Below, in pieces: positions 36,789 to 46,869 of a DNA stretch of 63,629 nt. The translations under genes were made by a program, and so were the position numbers. The notes below the pieces were generated by a model. It ran no database searches and was not told the DNA's origin. It worked only from the letters and a program-made list of their open reading frames with translations. Within the stretch, counting starts at the first letter, position 1; every line of letters begins with the position of its first letter. Origin of the DNA: an uncultured Lachnospiraceae bacterium. Its GTDB lineage: Bacteria; Bacillota; Clostridia; Lachnospirales; Lachnospiraceae. Location: contig CACZBM010000010.1 of assembly GCA_902779445.1 (NCBI GenBank), positions 1 to 63,629 on the forward strand, written 5' to 3'.

Positions 36789-38360
36789 ATGAAATGTTAT
36801 AACTGCGGCTGTACATTGTCCGAGGACGATTTTTGCACGGCCTGCGGAGCGGATACAAAGACCTACAAGAAGATAGTGAGGCTTTCAAACTACTATTACA
36901 ATGAGGGTCTGAGCAAAGCCAGAGTGAGGGACCTTACCGGAGCGGCCGCTTCGCTTAAAATGTCTTTAAAATGTAATAAGAACAATATTCAGGCAAGAAA
37001 CCTTCTGGGTCTTGTCTATTTTGAGACCGGAGAGATAGTTTATGCTCTTTCCGAGTGGATCATATCCAAAAATATCAGGCCGAAAAAGAATATTGCCGAT
37101 GATTTTATCAGTGATATCCAGAATAATCAGGCAAAGCTCAGTAACTTTGATACACTTATAAGAAAATATAATCAGGCGCTTTCCTACGCTCAGCATGATG
37201 ACCTGGATCTTGCTGTCATCCAGCTTAAAGCCGTTGTTGCAAAGAATCCCAATTATATGAGGGCCATGGAACTTTTGGCTCTGATCTACGTGAATAACGA
37301 AGAATGGAACAAAGTTAAAAAGGTTACAGAGCGCGGATTAAAGATAGATGCAGGTAATACGACTCTTCAGACCTATCAGAAGGAAGCACAGATCAGGATA
37401 TTTGAACGTGAGAATGCATCCGGAAGAAAGACGCGAAAGCAGAAAGAAGAGGCCATAAGCTATACCAGCGGAAATGAGACCATTATCCAGCCGCTTAATG
37501 ATTCCGAAAGGACCGGGGGACAGACTATTGTCAATATCATTATAGGTCTGATGATCGGTGCTGCACTTATGTGGTTCCTGGTTCTTCCTGCCAGGATCCA
37601 GATGGCGAGAAATGATATTAATAATGAACTGAGAGAAGTGTCTGAACAGCTGACGGCGAAGACAGCTGATATGGATGATCTCAATAAGAGAATAGAAGCT
37701 CTCCAGGAAGAAAATAAAGGCTTTGAAGACAGGATAGCGGAATATACAGGAGAAGACGGTGTCATGGAGGATTACAATAATCTTCTCTCAGCCGCTGAAA
37801 GCTATGCAAAAGACCCGGATGATGCCCTTTCTGCTTCTTCATATCTGGAAAAGATCCAGAATGCGGAAGGATCCGATGTCTCATCGGAATTTAAATCCCT
37901 CTATGACTATCTGAACAGCAATGTTTCTGCCAAGGCTGCTGAACAATATCTCTCCAATGGAGTGGATAAGTATAATGACGGGGATTATGAAGGAGCCATT
38001 GATGACCTTAAAGAAGCATTCACATTGAATCCACAGAGTGATCAGTCTCTTTACTATCTCGCCCAGAGCTATGTAAAGAGCGATGATCAGGATAAGGCAA
38101 TAGAACTCTTTAACCAGCTTATCACGTCCTTCCCTGATTCGGAATATAAGGACAAGGCTGAGAGATATGTGAGTCAGGGCGAAGAAGATAACGAGGATGC
38201 AACGCTTAGATCTACTGATGATACTCCGGCTGCTCAGGATACATCAGCTGCCGAGCAGGCTGCATTGCAGGCGGCACTTGAAGCTGCGGCCCGGGCACAG
38301 TCAGAAGCAGCTGCAGCAGGCACGAATGTGGAAGCACCACCGGTACCGGCCGGCCAGTGA
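36789..38360 (+). CDS. Zinc-ribbon, membrane-anchored TPR protein
   Basis: 523 residues. N-terminal zinc ribbon (C3, C6, C16, C19: MKCYNCGCTLSEDDFCTACG), then TPR-like helices in the cytosol (about 30-200), one membrane segment (about 245-265: IVNIIIGLMIGAALMWFLV), an extracellular coiled coil (280-320) and further TPRs (about 390-465: KYNDGDYEGAIDDLKEAFTLNP, LYYLAQSYVKSDDQDKAIELF). It ends in an Ala/Gln-rich tail with Pro. Proteins with TPRs on both sides of the membrane may link cell-wall and cytosolic complexes; the partner is not apparent. Confidence 0.8.
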   Translation: MKCYNCGCTLSEDDFCTACGADTKTYKKIVRLSNYYYNEGLSKARVRDLTGAAASLKMSLKCNKNNIQARNLLGLVYFETGEIVYALSEWIISKNIRPKKNIADDFISDIQNNQAKLSNFDTLIRKYNQALSYAQHDDLDLAVIQLKAVVAKNPNYMRAMELLALIYVNNEEWNKVKKVTERGLKIDAGNTTLQTYQKEAQIRIFERENASGRKTRKQKEEAISYTSGNETIIQPLNDSERTGGQTIVNIIIGLMIGAALMWFLVLPARIQMARNDINNELREVSEQLTAKTADMDDLNKRIEALQEENKGFEDRIAEYTGEDGVMEDYNNLLSAAESYAKDPDDALSASSYLEKIQNAEGSDVSSEFKSLYDYLNSNVSAKAAEQYLSNGVDKYNDGDYEGAIDDLKEAFTLNPQSDQSLYYLAQSYVKSDDQDKAIELFNQLITSFPDSEYKDKAERYVSQGEEDNEDATLRSTDDTPAAQDTSAAEQAALQAALEAAARAQSEAAAAGTNVEAPPVPAGQ

Positions 38361-38375
38361 GAAAGGTAAACACGT

Positions 38376-40868
38376 ATGGAGATCAAAGCCGATAAAAAAA
38401 GTGGTTTTAATACATCTGACGAACAGCCTCACGAACGACCCCATCGGGAGATATCGAAGAGAGCGGCAGTTGAAGGAATAGTTCTCCTTGAAAATAAAGA
38501 GAATGTTCTGCCCCTTGAAAAAGGTGCGAAGATCGCTCTTTATGGTCAGGGAGTCAAGAGAACAATAAAGGGCGGAACCGGAAGCGGGGATGTAAATGAG
38601 AGAAGGGTCATTTCCGTTTATGAAGGGATGAAAGAAGCCGGATTCCGCATCGTTAACGAAAACTGGATCGATAAATACGAAAAAGAATATGAGAGTAAAA
38701 GGATAGAGTGGAGAGACTCTCTTCTCAGGGATGTTCGGGAATCCAAAGATGAGAGTGAGAACTTTTTCGAAATGTATGCTGCGAGACCTTTTCCTGCTCC
38801 TGCAGGGGAAGAACCGGAAAAGGAGGACACGGATACCGCTGTTTATGTTTTGAGCCGAACTTCCGGAGAAGCTGCAGACAGGAGAAATATTAAAGGAGAC
38901 TACTATCTTACAGACGAAGAAGAGAAGTTCCTGGATGATCTTTGCAGGCTTTATGACAGGGTGATAGTTATCATAAATTCCGGCGGCATCCTGGATCTTT
39001 CTTTTATGGACAGTCACAAGAATATCCTTGGGCTGATATTATTGAGCCAGGCAGGTATGGAGGGTGGTTCCGCTATTGCAGAGATCATGTCGGGAGAGGT
39101 TTCTCCCAGCGGACATCTTACAGATACCTGGTGCTATGATTATGAGGATTATCCGGGAGCGTTGGATTTTTCTTTCATGAATGAAGATCTGACCACTGAG
39201 AGATACGAAGAAGGTATTTACGTGGGGTACAGATATTTCGATTCTCTCGGTATCCCGGTCCGTTATGGTTTTGGATACGGTCTTACATACAGTGAATTTA
39301 TATTCGAAGCTGATCCGCCGGAATATGATGACGGTGTCATTTCGATCCCCGTAAATATTACAAATATTGGTGATGTACCTGCAAAGGAGGTTTTGCAGGT
39401 TTATGTATCATGCCCTCAGAATGGGATTGAAAAGGAGTTCAGACGTCTTGCAGCTTTTCATAAGACTTCGCTTATTCCCGCAGGAGGTACTGAAAAGACG
39501 GTTTTGAAGATAAGCCTTGACAGTCTCACTTCATATAACGGGGATATTCCGGGATGGGTATTGGAAAAGGGTACATACGGCGTATGGGCAGGCTTTTCTC
39601 TGGAGAGAGCTGTACTGACGTCCGTATTTGAGCTTTCGGATGATGTTACTACGGAAAAGACGGAAAATATCTGTGCCCTTCAGGATGTGATAAATGAGTT
39701 CTCTATTCCCGAAGATGAGAGAATGGAGATGTACGACAAGTGGAGAAATAAGGCGAGGAATGAGGAACTCCCCTGCCTTACGGTCGATCCTTCGGCAATA
39801 GAGACAAAGACCTGTATCTATGGAAAGGACGACAGTATTCCGGACGATATCAGGACTCTTGTAAATTCTTTAAGTGAAGATAAGCTTATCTCACTTTTGA
39901 CAGGAGCTCTCGGAGATACAGATGATGCGGAGCTTGTGGGCTCCAGCGGTTTTCAGGTTGCCGGAGGGGCAGGAGATACCAGTTACCTGACAGTTGATGA
40001 CGGTATTCCGTCCATAGTTACGGCAGACGGACCGGCAGGGCTTCGTCTTCAGGAGAAATATATCATTCGGAACGGTGCTATCAGGTCTCTTCCCTTCATC
40101 AAGACTGTGGAACATGGCTTTTTTGATGTGGAAAAGAAAGAAGAGTTCTCTGACGGAGAGATATATTACCAGTACTGCACAGCTTTTCCGGTGGGAACGC
40201 TTCTCGCCTCCACGTGGAATCCGGAAATGGTATCCGAAGTGGGTAAAGCAGTGGCAGAAGAAATGGATATATTCGGAGTTTCCCTCTGGCTTGCTCCGGG
40301 TATGAACATTCACAGGAATCCGCTCTGCGGAAGAAATTTTGAATATTTTTCAGAGGATCCGCGACTTTCCGGTATCATGGCAGCCGCAATGACGAAGGGC
40401 GTGCAGAGTATCAGGGGATGCGGAACCACAATTAAACACTATGCCTGCAATAATTCCGAGGACAACAGGTATTTTTCAAACAGTATTGTTTCCGAAAGAG
40501 CACTTAGGGAGATCTATCTCAAGGGATTTGAGTTAGCGGTTAAGGAGTCTCAGCCGAAGGCGCTGATGACAAGCTATAATAAGATAAATGGAATTCATGC
40601 AGCCAATAATTATGACCTGATAACCAAAGTCCTTCGTGATGAGTGGGGATTTGAGGGACTGGTCATGACGGACTGGACTACCACATGGCACGGGGATAAC
40701 TGTACTGCCAGAGGGTGTGTAAGGGCCGGGAATGACCTTATCATGCCGGGACATTCGGATGATCAGAAAGAGATCCGGGAAAGCCTTGAGAGCGGCCTTC
40801 TCACCCGTGAGGAAGTGCTTAAATGTGCATATCGGGTGGTGAGGACTGTGAAGGAATTGAAGAGATAA
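38376..40868 (+). CDS. Family GH3 beta-glucosidase, circularly permuted domain order
   Basis: 830 residues without signal peptide. The order is GH3 C-terminal domain first (about 20-270: GIVLLENKENVLPLEKGAKI, GQGV), then an FnIII-like domain (about 300-410: VPAKEVLQVYVSCP), then the GH3 N-terminal barrel (about 500-825: TADGPAGLRLQ, WLAPGMNIHRNPLCGRNFEYFSEDP, KHYACNNSEDNR). The nucleophile Asp is in GLVMTDWTTTW. Beta-glucosidases with this permuted order are known from Butyrivibrio and Ruminococcus. It should hydrolyse short beta-glucosides taken into the cell. It is the last gene of the run that starts at valS, with a repeat region behind it. Confidence 0.93.
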   Translation: MEIKADKKSGFNTSDEQPHERPHREISKRAAVEGIVLLENKENVLPLEKGAKIALYGQGVKRTIKGGTGSGDVNERRVISVYEGMKEAGFRIVNENWIDKYEKEYESKRIEWRDSLLRDVRESKDESENFFEMYAARPFPAPAGEEPEKEDTDTAVYVLSRTSGEAADRRNIKGDYYLTDEEEKFLDDLCRLYDRVIVIINSGGILDLSFMDSHKNILGLILLSQAGMEGGSAIAEIMSGEVSPSGHLTDTWCYDYEDYPGALDFSFMNEDLTTERYEEGIYVGYRYFDSLGIPVRYGFGYGLTYSEFIFEADPPEYDDGVISIPVNITNIGDVPAKEVLQVYVSCPQNGIEKEFRRLAAFHKTSLIPAGGTEKTVLKISLDSLTSYNGDIPGWVLEKGTYGVWAGFSLERAVLTSVFELSDDVTTEKTENICALQDVINEFSIPEDERMEMYDKWRNKARNEELPCLTVDPSAIETKTCIYGKDDSIPDDIRTLVNSLSEDKLISLLTGALGDTDDAELVGSSGFQVAGGAGDTSYLTVDDGIPSIVTADGPAGLRLQEKYIIRNGAIRSLPFIKTVEHGFFDVEKKEEFSDGEIYYQYCTAFPVGTLLASTWNPEMVSEVGKAVAEEMDIFGVSLWLAPGMNIHRNPLCGRNFEYFSEDPRLSGIMAAAMTKGVQSIRGCGTTIKHYACNNSEDNRYFSNSIVSERALREIYLKGFELAVKESQPKALMTSYNKINGIHAANNYDLITKVLRDEWGFEGLVMTDWTTTWHGDNCTARGCVRAGNDLIMPGHSDDQKEIRESLESGLLTREEVLKCAYRVVRTVKELKR

Positions 40869-40928
40869 CATTATTGGCTGAGAGCAATATGCTATTTATA
40901 AGCGCTCAAAAGTTCAGCTACCGCATTG

Positions 40929-41006
40929 GTGTCATTCTGAGCGAAGCGAAGAATCTCTCATAGCCCTGAGGGAGATCCTTCGCTAACGCTCAGGATGACA
41001 CCGGTC
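40929..41006 (+). repeat. Dispersed palindromic repeat, full copy
   Basis: GTGTCATTCTGAGCGAAGCG-AAGAATCTC on the left and GAGATCCTTCGCTAACGC-TCAGGATGACAC on the right form an imperfect palindrome of about 78 bp. A left-arm copy also occurs at 20472. Non-coding. Confidence 0.8.
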
Positions 41007-41100
41007 GTTCAGGATGACACCGGTCGCTCAGGATGACACTGGTCGCTCAGGATGACACCGGTCGCTCAGGATGACACCGGTCGCTCAGGATGACATTGGG
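40989..41100 (+). repeat. 19-bp tandem repeat array, six units
   Basis: The unit CTCAGGATGACACCGGTCG starts at 40989, 41008, 41027, 41046, 41065 and 41084 (the last unit is partial and ends in TTGGG). Units differ by single bases. The unit is the right arm of the palindromic repeat plus GGTCG. From 41101 to 41200 I see only AT-rich spacer. Confidence 0.9.
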
Positions 41101-41200
41101 ATAGAAGCATAAAAATATATATCATAGAGTAAATGGAAGAAAAAGCGAGATAATGGAAGATAATGCAATATAATTGTTATATTTGGCGCAATTGATACAG

Positions 41201-41229
41201 TTGCAATTAAACTTCCAAAAAAGTATTAT
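41201..41229 (+). promoter_or_regulatory. groESL promoter
   Basis: TTGCAA (41201-41206), 17 bases, TATTAT (41224-41229), just upstream of the CIRCE element. Confidence 0.75.
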
Positions 41230-41241
41230 GTCCCTTGGTGA

Positions 41242-41268
41242 TTAGCACTCGAATTGAGTGAGTGCTAG
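41242..41268 (+). promoter_or_regulatory. CIRCE operator (HrcA binding site)
   Basis: TTAGCACTC (41242-41250), nine bases, GAGTGCTAG (41260-41268), which matches the CIRCE consensus TTAGCACTC-N9-GAGTGCTAA except for the last base. The operator overlaps the start of transcription, so HrcA should repress groESL in the absence of heat or folding stress. hrcA itself is not in the window. Confidence 0.95.
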
Positions 41269-41307
41269 TAAGAGATAAAAATGATCTAAGAAAGTGAGGT
41301 CTTTACA

Positions 41308-41598
41308 ATGAAATTAAAGCCGTTAGCAGACAGAGTTGTTCTTAAGCCCATTGAAGCTGAAGAGACAACAGCATCAGGAATAGTTCTTCCCGGACACGAG
41401 AAGGAAAAGCCCCAGCAGGCAGAGATCCTTGAAGTGGGCCCCGGAGGAGTGGTTGATGGCAAGGAAATAAAGATGCAGGTCAAGAAGGGCCAGAAGGTTA
41501 TCTATTCCAAGTACAGCGGAACTGAGATAGAACTGGATGACAAGAAGAAGGTCATCATCGTTCGCCAGAATGACATTCTTGCAGTAATCGAGAAGTAA
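41308..41598 (+). CDS. groES: Co-chaperonin GroES
   Basis: 96 residues, typical length. MKLKPLADRVVLKP start, mobile loop (EAEETTASGIVLPGHEKEKPQ), GPGG and the KVIYSKYSGTEIELDDKK ending of the family. It caps the GroEL ring. It is controlled by the CIRCE operator and followed by groEL after 24 bases with AAAGGAG. Confidence 0.98.
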   Translation: MKLKPLADRVVLKPIEAEETTASGIVLPGHEKEKPQQAEILEVGPGGVVDGKEIKMQVKKGQKVIYSKYSGTEIELDDKKKVIIVRQNDILAVIEK

Positions 41599-41610
41599 GA
41601 CATTTAATAA

Positions 41611-43242
<1,632 letters not shown>

Positions 43243-43253
43243 ACCAGAAATCA

Positions 43254-43305
43254 AAAGTCGAAATGGCGCCCATGCTTGCATGAGGCGCCATTTTTGACTT
43301 TGGAT
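43254..43305 (+). terminator. Rho-independent terminator of groESL
   Basis: AAAGTCGAAATGGCGCC pairs with GGCGCCATTTTTGACTTT around a 13-base loop, with T-rich sequence inside and after the stem. Confidence 0.8.
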
Positions 43306-43309
43306 TTCG

Positions 43310-43474
43310 CCCCTGTATGAGCATGTAGGACGATAGTCCGGAATGCGAATACAGGGGAGGATTGCGAGAGTGCGAAGCACGAAGCAATCCGTAGGTTTAG
43401 AATAAGTAACGCGACGCAAAGTAGGATTGCGAGAGTGCGAAGCACGGAGCAATCCGTAGGTTTAGTATAAGTAA
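43310..43474. repeat. Hairpin and two 52-bp direct repeats
   Basis: CCCCTGTAT (43310-43318) and ATACAGGGG (43349-43357) form a hairpin. It is followed by two copies of a 52-bp sequence that starts AGGATTGCGAGAGTGCGAAG (43358 and 43423) and differs at two positions. Each copy has an inner inverted repeat GGATTGC...GCAATCC. No ORF with a plausible start exists here. Confidence 0.8.
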
Positions 43475-43486
43475 AGCCTCCACATT

Positions 43487-43515
43487 TTGAGCCCCAATAA
43501 GGTATGTGATATACT
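43487..43515 (+). promoter_or_regulatory. Promoter of the sulfatase-like gene
   Basis: TTGAGC (43487-43492), 17 bases, TATACT (43510-43515). A GGAG site precedes the ATG at 43572. Confidence 0.55.
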
Positions 43516-43571
43516 GACGGATGCAGGATGAATTTCAGAAGGCGCTTCAGGATTAATACAGGAGATACACC

Positions 43572-45662
43572 ATGAACTCGATAAAACAAATAGAAAAAAC
43601 GGATATACTTGCGGCAGCAGCGGGAAGTCTATACTTCTGCTTTACCCTGTTGACAGCAGGACCCATATTTCTTCTATGTACAAATATCAAGGAATTATGG
43701 TTTGATCTCTTTACGATCATTCCTGTCATGATAGTTGTTGATATCGCAGTATTCATTATCCTTATTCTTATATGGTTTTTGCTTTACCGGATCAAAAAAA
43801 CCGCTGCCAGGGTATTTTGCACTGTTATATTTATTATATCCTTCTGCTATTATATACAGGGTAATTTTATCGGATGTGATTATGGGCAATTGAACGGTGA
43901 TGAGATACTATGGGATACCTTCCGGCTGTATGCAGCTGAAAGTATAGCCCTGTGGATTGGGATTCCGGTCATCATTGCGGCATTGATAAAGTGGAAGGGA
44001 TATAAAAAGATCATAAAAGGTGCAGCGTATCTTGCCCTTCTGACTGTAATGATGCAGGCAGTAGCACTTGTGACTGTAATATATACAAGCAGCGCTTATA
44101 AAGAAAAGGATATGAGGCTTGTTACAACAGACTCGCTGAATGAATATTCGACGGGAAAGAATGTTGTGGTTCTTGTGTTTGATGCGCTGGATACCGGACT
44201 TTTTACGCGAGAGATTGAAGAAAATCCCGAAAGCGCAGAAGTCTTCAGGGATTTTACCTATTATCCGGATACTTCGGGCATGTATCAGAATACCAAGTGC
44301 TCTGTTCCCTATATTCTGACCGGGATACCATATAAAAACGAAGAGACATATGACGATTATATCGAAAGATCATACAGTGAGACCGAACTGTATGATGAAC
44401 TGGAGAGATCGGATTTTTCAACCGGGATATACTGTTCCGGCATGTACGTATCTCCCGAAATGGAGGGGAAGGCTGTTAATATGCATATTAACAGAAAAGT
44501 TCCTTCTTCCTATCCCGGTATAGCGAAACTCCTGTACCAGCTGGTACTTTTCAGGTATTCACCCCATCAGTTCAAGAAGTATTTCTGGCTTTATTCCGGA
44601 GATTTTAATAAGTATGCGTCAACGGGGGGCGAATACTATGAATTATATCCCGAAGAAGAATTCTCAAAAGCGCATGAGATGATAATAAACAGGCCCATTG
44701 AACTTACCGGCGGAAAAAACACATTTAAATATATCCATACAAGAGGCGTGCACAGACCTTTCGAATGTGACAGCGATTTTAACAGTCTTAGTGACGGGCA
44801 GGAAGTCACCATAGAGGATATGACAAAGGCCTGTTTTAAATTTGCAGAGGAATATATAGACAAGCTTAAGGAAGCGGGAGTTTATGATAATACCGCACTT
44901 ATAGTCACGGCGGATCACGGGTGCATATATTATCACCAGAACCCCATATTATTATTTAAGGATTACGGACATCACGGGGAATTCGAGATATCCGATAAAC
45001 CGCTTTCATTTGAGGATCTGATGCCTGCATTCAGGTCCATGATACAGTCTGACAGGACAACAGTATTTGAAGATGCCGATCCGGACAGGGTAAGACCCTT
45101 CTATTTCTATGAATGGAATACCAGGATACAGAACTGGCTTCCGCCTATAAAGTATTTCGAGATACATGGAAACGCCACGGATATTGACAGCCTCATAGAG
45201 ACAGATGTTACATATAAGCCGAAGAATGAGATCGGAAAGGGTATATATACATTTGAAGGAGATGACACCATTATCTTTGATGACAGCGATAAATGCAATT
45301 CCATCATCAAGGTCGGAGTGTCGAGCTATATTGATAACGAATGGGGAGTGAAAAAACGCTGGTCCAATGCCCCGATAAGTGAATTTCAGATAAATGTGCC
45401 CGAAGCATTTGATAAGGATATCCATGTATATATTACAGCAGACACGGAGGATAAGCAGAGTCAGCATGTAGAGATATCCGCAAACAATAATAAGATAGAC
45501 GATATACAGTTTTCGGGCGGAACCTTTGACTTTGTGATACCTTCCGAATATGCAGAAGACGGCGTAATAGGACTGAAGCTTGCCTATCCCGACAGAGATA
45601 TAGAATTTGGAGTGAGGGGAATCACACTGCACTTCTCGGAAATGAAACTGAAGGCTGAGTAG
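43572..45662 (+). CDS. Sulfatase/alkaline-phosphatase-superfamily membrane enzyme (LtaS-like architecture)
   Basis: 696 residues. Four or five membrane segments fill residues 12-175 and an extracellular sulfatase-type domain runs from about 195 to 500 (VVVLVFDALDTGLF metal motif; QNTKCSVPYILTG, with the Thr or Ser nucleophile; IHTRGVHRPFE; IVTADHG). The last 150 residues are a beta-rich domain. This is the plan of phosphoglycerol, phosphoethanolamine and related phosphotransferases. It converges on the phosphonate operon, 23 bases end to end, so it may transfer or trim a phospho- or phosphono-alcohol on the envelope. The substrate is not fixed by the sequence. Confidence 0.8.
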   Translation: MNSIKQIEKTDILAAAAGSLYFCFTLLTAGPIFLLCTNIKELWFDLFTIIPVMIVVDIAVFIILILIWFLLYRIKKTAARVFCTVIFIISFCYYIQGNFIGCDYGQLNGDEILWDTFRLYAAESIALWIGIPVIIAALIKWKGYKKIIKGAAYLALLTVMMQAVALVTVIYTSSAYKEKDMRLVTTDSLNEYSTGKNVVVLVFDALDTGLFTREIEENPESAEVFRDFTYYPDTSGMYQNTKCSVPYILTGIPYKNEETYDDYIERSYSETELYDELERSDFSTGIYCSGMYVSPEMEGKAVNMHINRKVPSSYPGIAKLLYQLVLFRYSPHQFKKYFWLYSGDFNKYASTGGEYYELYPEEEFSKAHEMIINRPIELTGGKNTFKYIHTRGVHRPFECDSDFNSLSDGQEVTIEDMTKACFKFAEEYIDKLKEAGVYDNTALIVTADHGCIYYHQNPILLFKDYGHHGEFEISDKPLSFEDLMPAFRSMIQSDRTTVFEDADPDRVRPFYFYEWNTRIQNWLPPIKYFEIHGNATDIDSLIETDVTYKPKNEIGKGIYTFEGDDTIIFDDSDKCNSIIKVGVSSYIDNEWGVKKRWSNAPISEFQINVPEAFDKDIHVYITADTEDKQSQHVEISANNNKIDDIQFSGGTFDFVIPSEYAEDGVIGLKLAYPDRDIEFGVRGITLHFSEMKLKAE

Positions 45663-45685
45663 AGGTGCGCAGGAGTAGAGAGAGG

Positions 45686-46159
45686 TCAGTAAACGATGCC
45701 GAGAATGGAGTCACGTTTTACGATCCCGATCTTCTCATGACGGCTGTCTATGCTCTCGGCTGTATTATCGCCGATAGCGATGAATTCATCCTCCTTTAAT
45801 GTGACAGGAGACTCCAGAATGCCGGAATAGTTAAACGACCCTTTAGGATACGTGTCTGAAGGAACGTTGTCCACATAGAGGGTAGCGTCTTTTATCACAA
45901 CGGACTGACCCGGAACGGCAGCGATCCTTTTTACCAGGACTGCATTCACCCCGCTGCATCTGAAGGCGACGACCTTTCCTGCTTTAATATCACTATCGGA
46001 AAAATTCTTATTTAGTACTACAAGCTGGAGATTGTGATATGCGGGCTCCATTGAGTGTCCCTGTATGAGCATGAGCTGGAGAAAGTGTTTAGATATGATG
46101 GCTGACAGGATATAAATAACGGCAACAGCTATCAGCCATTTTATGGTTTTTTTATTCAT
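45686..46159 (-). CDS. lepB: Signal peptidase I
   Basis: 157 residues, one N-terminal membrane segment. The S26 catalytic dyad is complete: Ser in QGHSMEPAY and Lys in VLVKRIAAVPGQ. The boxes VAFRC and FIAIGDNTAESIDSRHEKIG follow. It starts inside the stop of the nucleotidyltransferase gene (ATGA overlap), so it is the last gene of the operon. A signal peptidase within a biosynthetic operon suggests a dedicated substrate, perhaps the small membrane protein at 49309. Confidence 0.92.
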   Translation of the reverse strand: MNKKTIKWLIAVAVIYILSAIISKHFLQLMLIQGHSMEPAYHNLQLVVLNKNFSDSDIKAGKVVAFRCSGVNAVLVKRIAAVPGQSVVIKDATLYVDNVPSDTYPKGSFNYSGILESPVTLKEDEFIAIGDNTAESIDSRHEKIGIVKRDSILGIVY

Positions 46160-46860
46160 AAGGCATCCCGGGGAGAAGAATTGAATTCATTCAGTTCTTC
46201 AACAGTATCCAATTCTGTTATCTGTCCGTCTTTAACCGAGGAAATGCGTATTTTCAATCTGTCAAGATTCTCATTTACCACATCATCCCAAAAGAGATCC
46301 CTGTAATCACCATGACCGTAGCGCTTTTCAATGGCGTCTTTCAGAATAAGCGCATCCTCTGATCTAAAAAAGGACACACCCACCATGTTATAGCAGTCTG
46401 TGCCGCCCTTTCCAACTCTTGAAATGAAGCCGTGAGAATCGGTTTCAAATACCCAGTCACCTGAGAAACCCGGAACGAATCTGCCGAAGTAGCAGGTGCT
46501 TCCGGAGCATTCCTTTAGAAACGAAGGATCTGAGATAAAGAGATCCGCTTCGCATATGAAACAGTCGCCCAGACTCAAAACCTCTCTCGCGGCATACACC
46601 GAAGAGATATTATTTACGGTTTCATAGTCATCATTTTTTATAATGTGAATACCGGGATATTTATTCATAAGATAGGAAAACTGATCACCGAGATACCCGA
46701 CCACGATGTAAATATTGTTTACACCACAGGAAACCATCGCATTTAAGACGGTTTCTATCATGGGTATTCCCCGTGCTTTTATGAGGGGTTTCGGAACAGA
46801 GTCCGTAAGGGGACGCATTCTGGTTCCCAGACCCGATGCCATAATGATAGCGTTCAACAT
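46156..46860 (-). CDS. LicC/PntC-like nucleotidyltransferase
   Basis: 234 residues of the NTP-transferase fold. MLNAIIMASGLGTRMRPLTDSVPKPL is the nucleotide-binding loop with the phosphate-binding Arg and Lys, followed by CEADLFISDP (metal Asp). The closest functional types are LicC (CTP:phosphocholine) and PntC (CTP:2-aminoethylphosphonate) cytidylyltransferases. The PEP mutase and PhnW genes directly upstream favour a phosphonate substrate, giving a CMP-activated phosphonate ready for transfer to a polymer. The gaps are nine bases to PEP mutase and an overlap of four with the signal peptidase. Confidence 0.82.
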   Translation of the reverse strand: MLNAIIMASGLGTRMRPLTDSVPKPLIKARGIPMIETVLNAMVSCGVNNIYIVVGYLGDQFSYLMNKYPGIHIIKNDDYETVNNISSVYAAREVLSLGDCFICEADLFISDPSFLKECSGSTCYFGRFVPGFSGDWVFETDSHGFISRVGKGGTDCYNMVGVSFFRSEDALILKDAIEKRYGHGDYRDLFWDDVVNENLDRLKIRISSVKDGQITELDTVEELNEFNSSPRDAL

Positions 46861-46869
46861 AGATAAATC

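Noticed and set aside
40989..41100. CRISPR-like array of short repeats
   Set aside because: The 19-bp units are contiguous with no unique spacers, and no cas genes are near.
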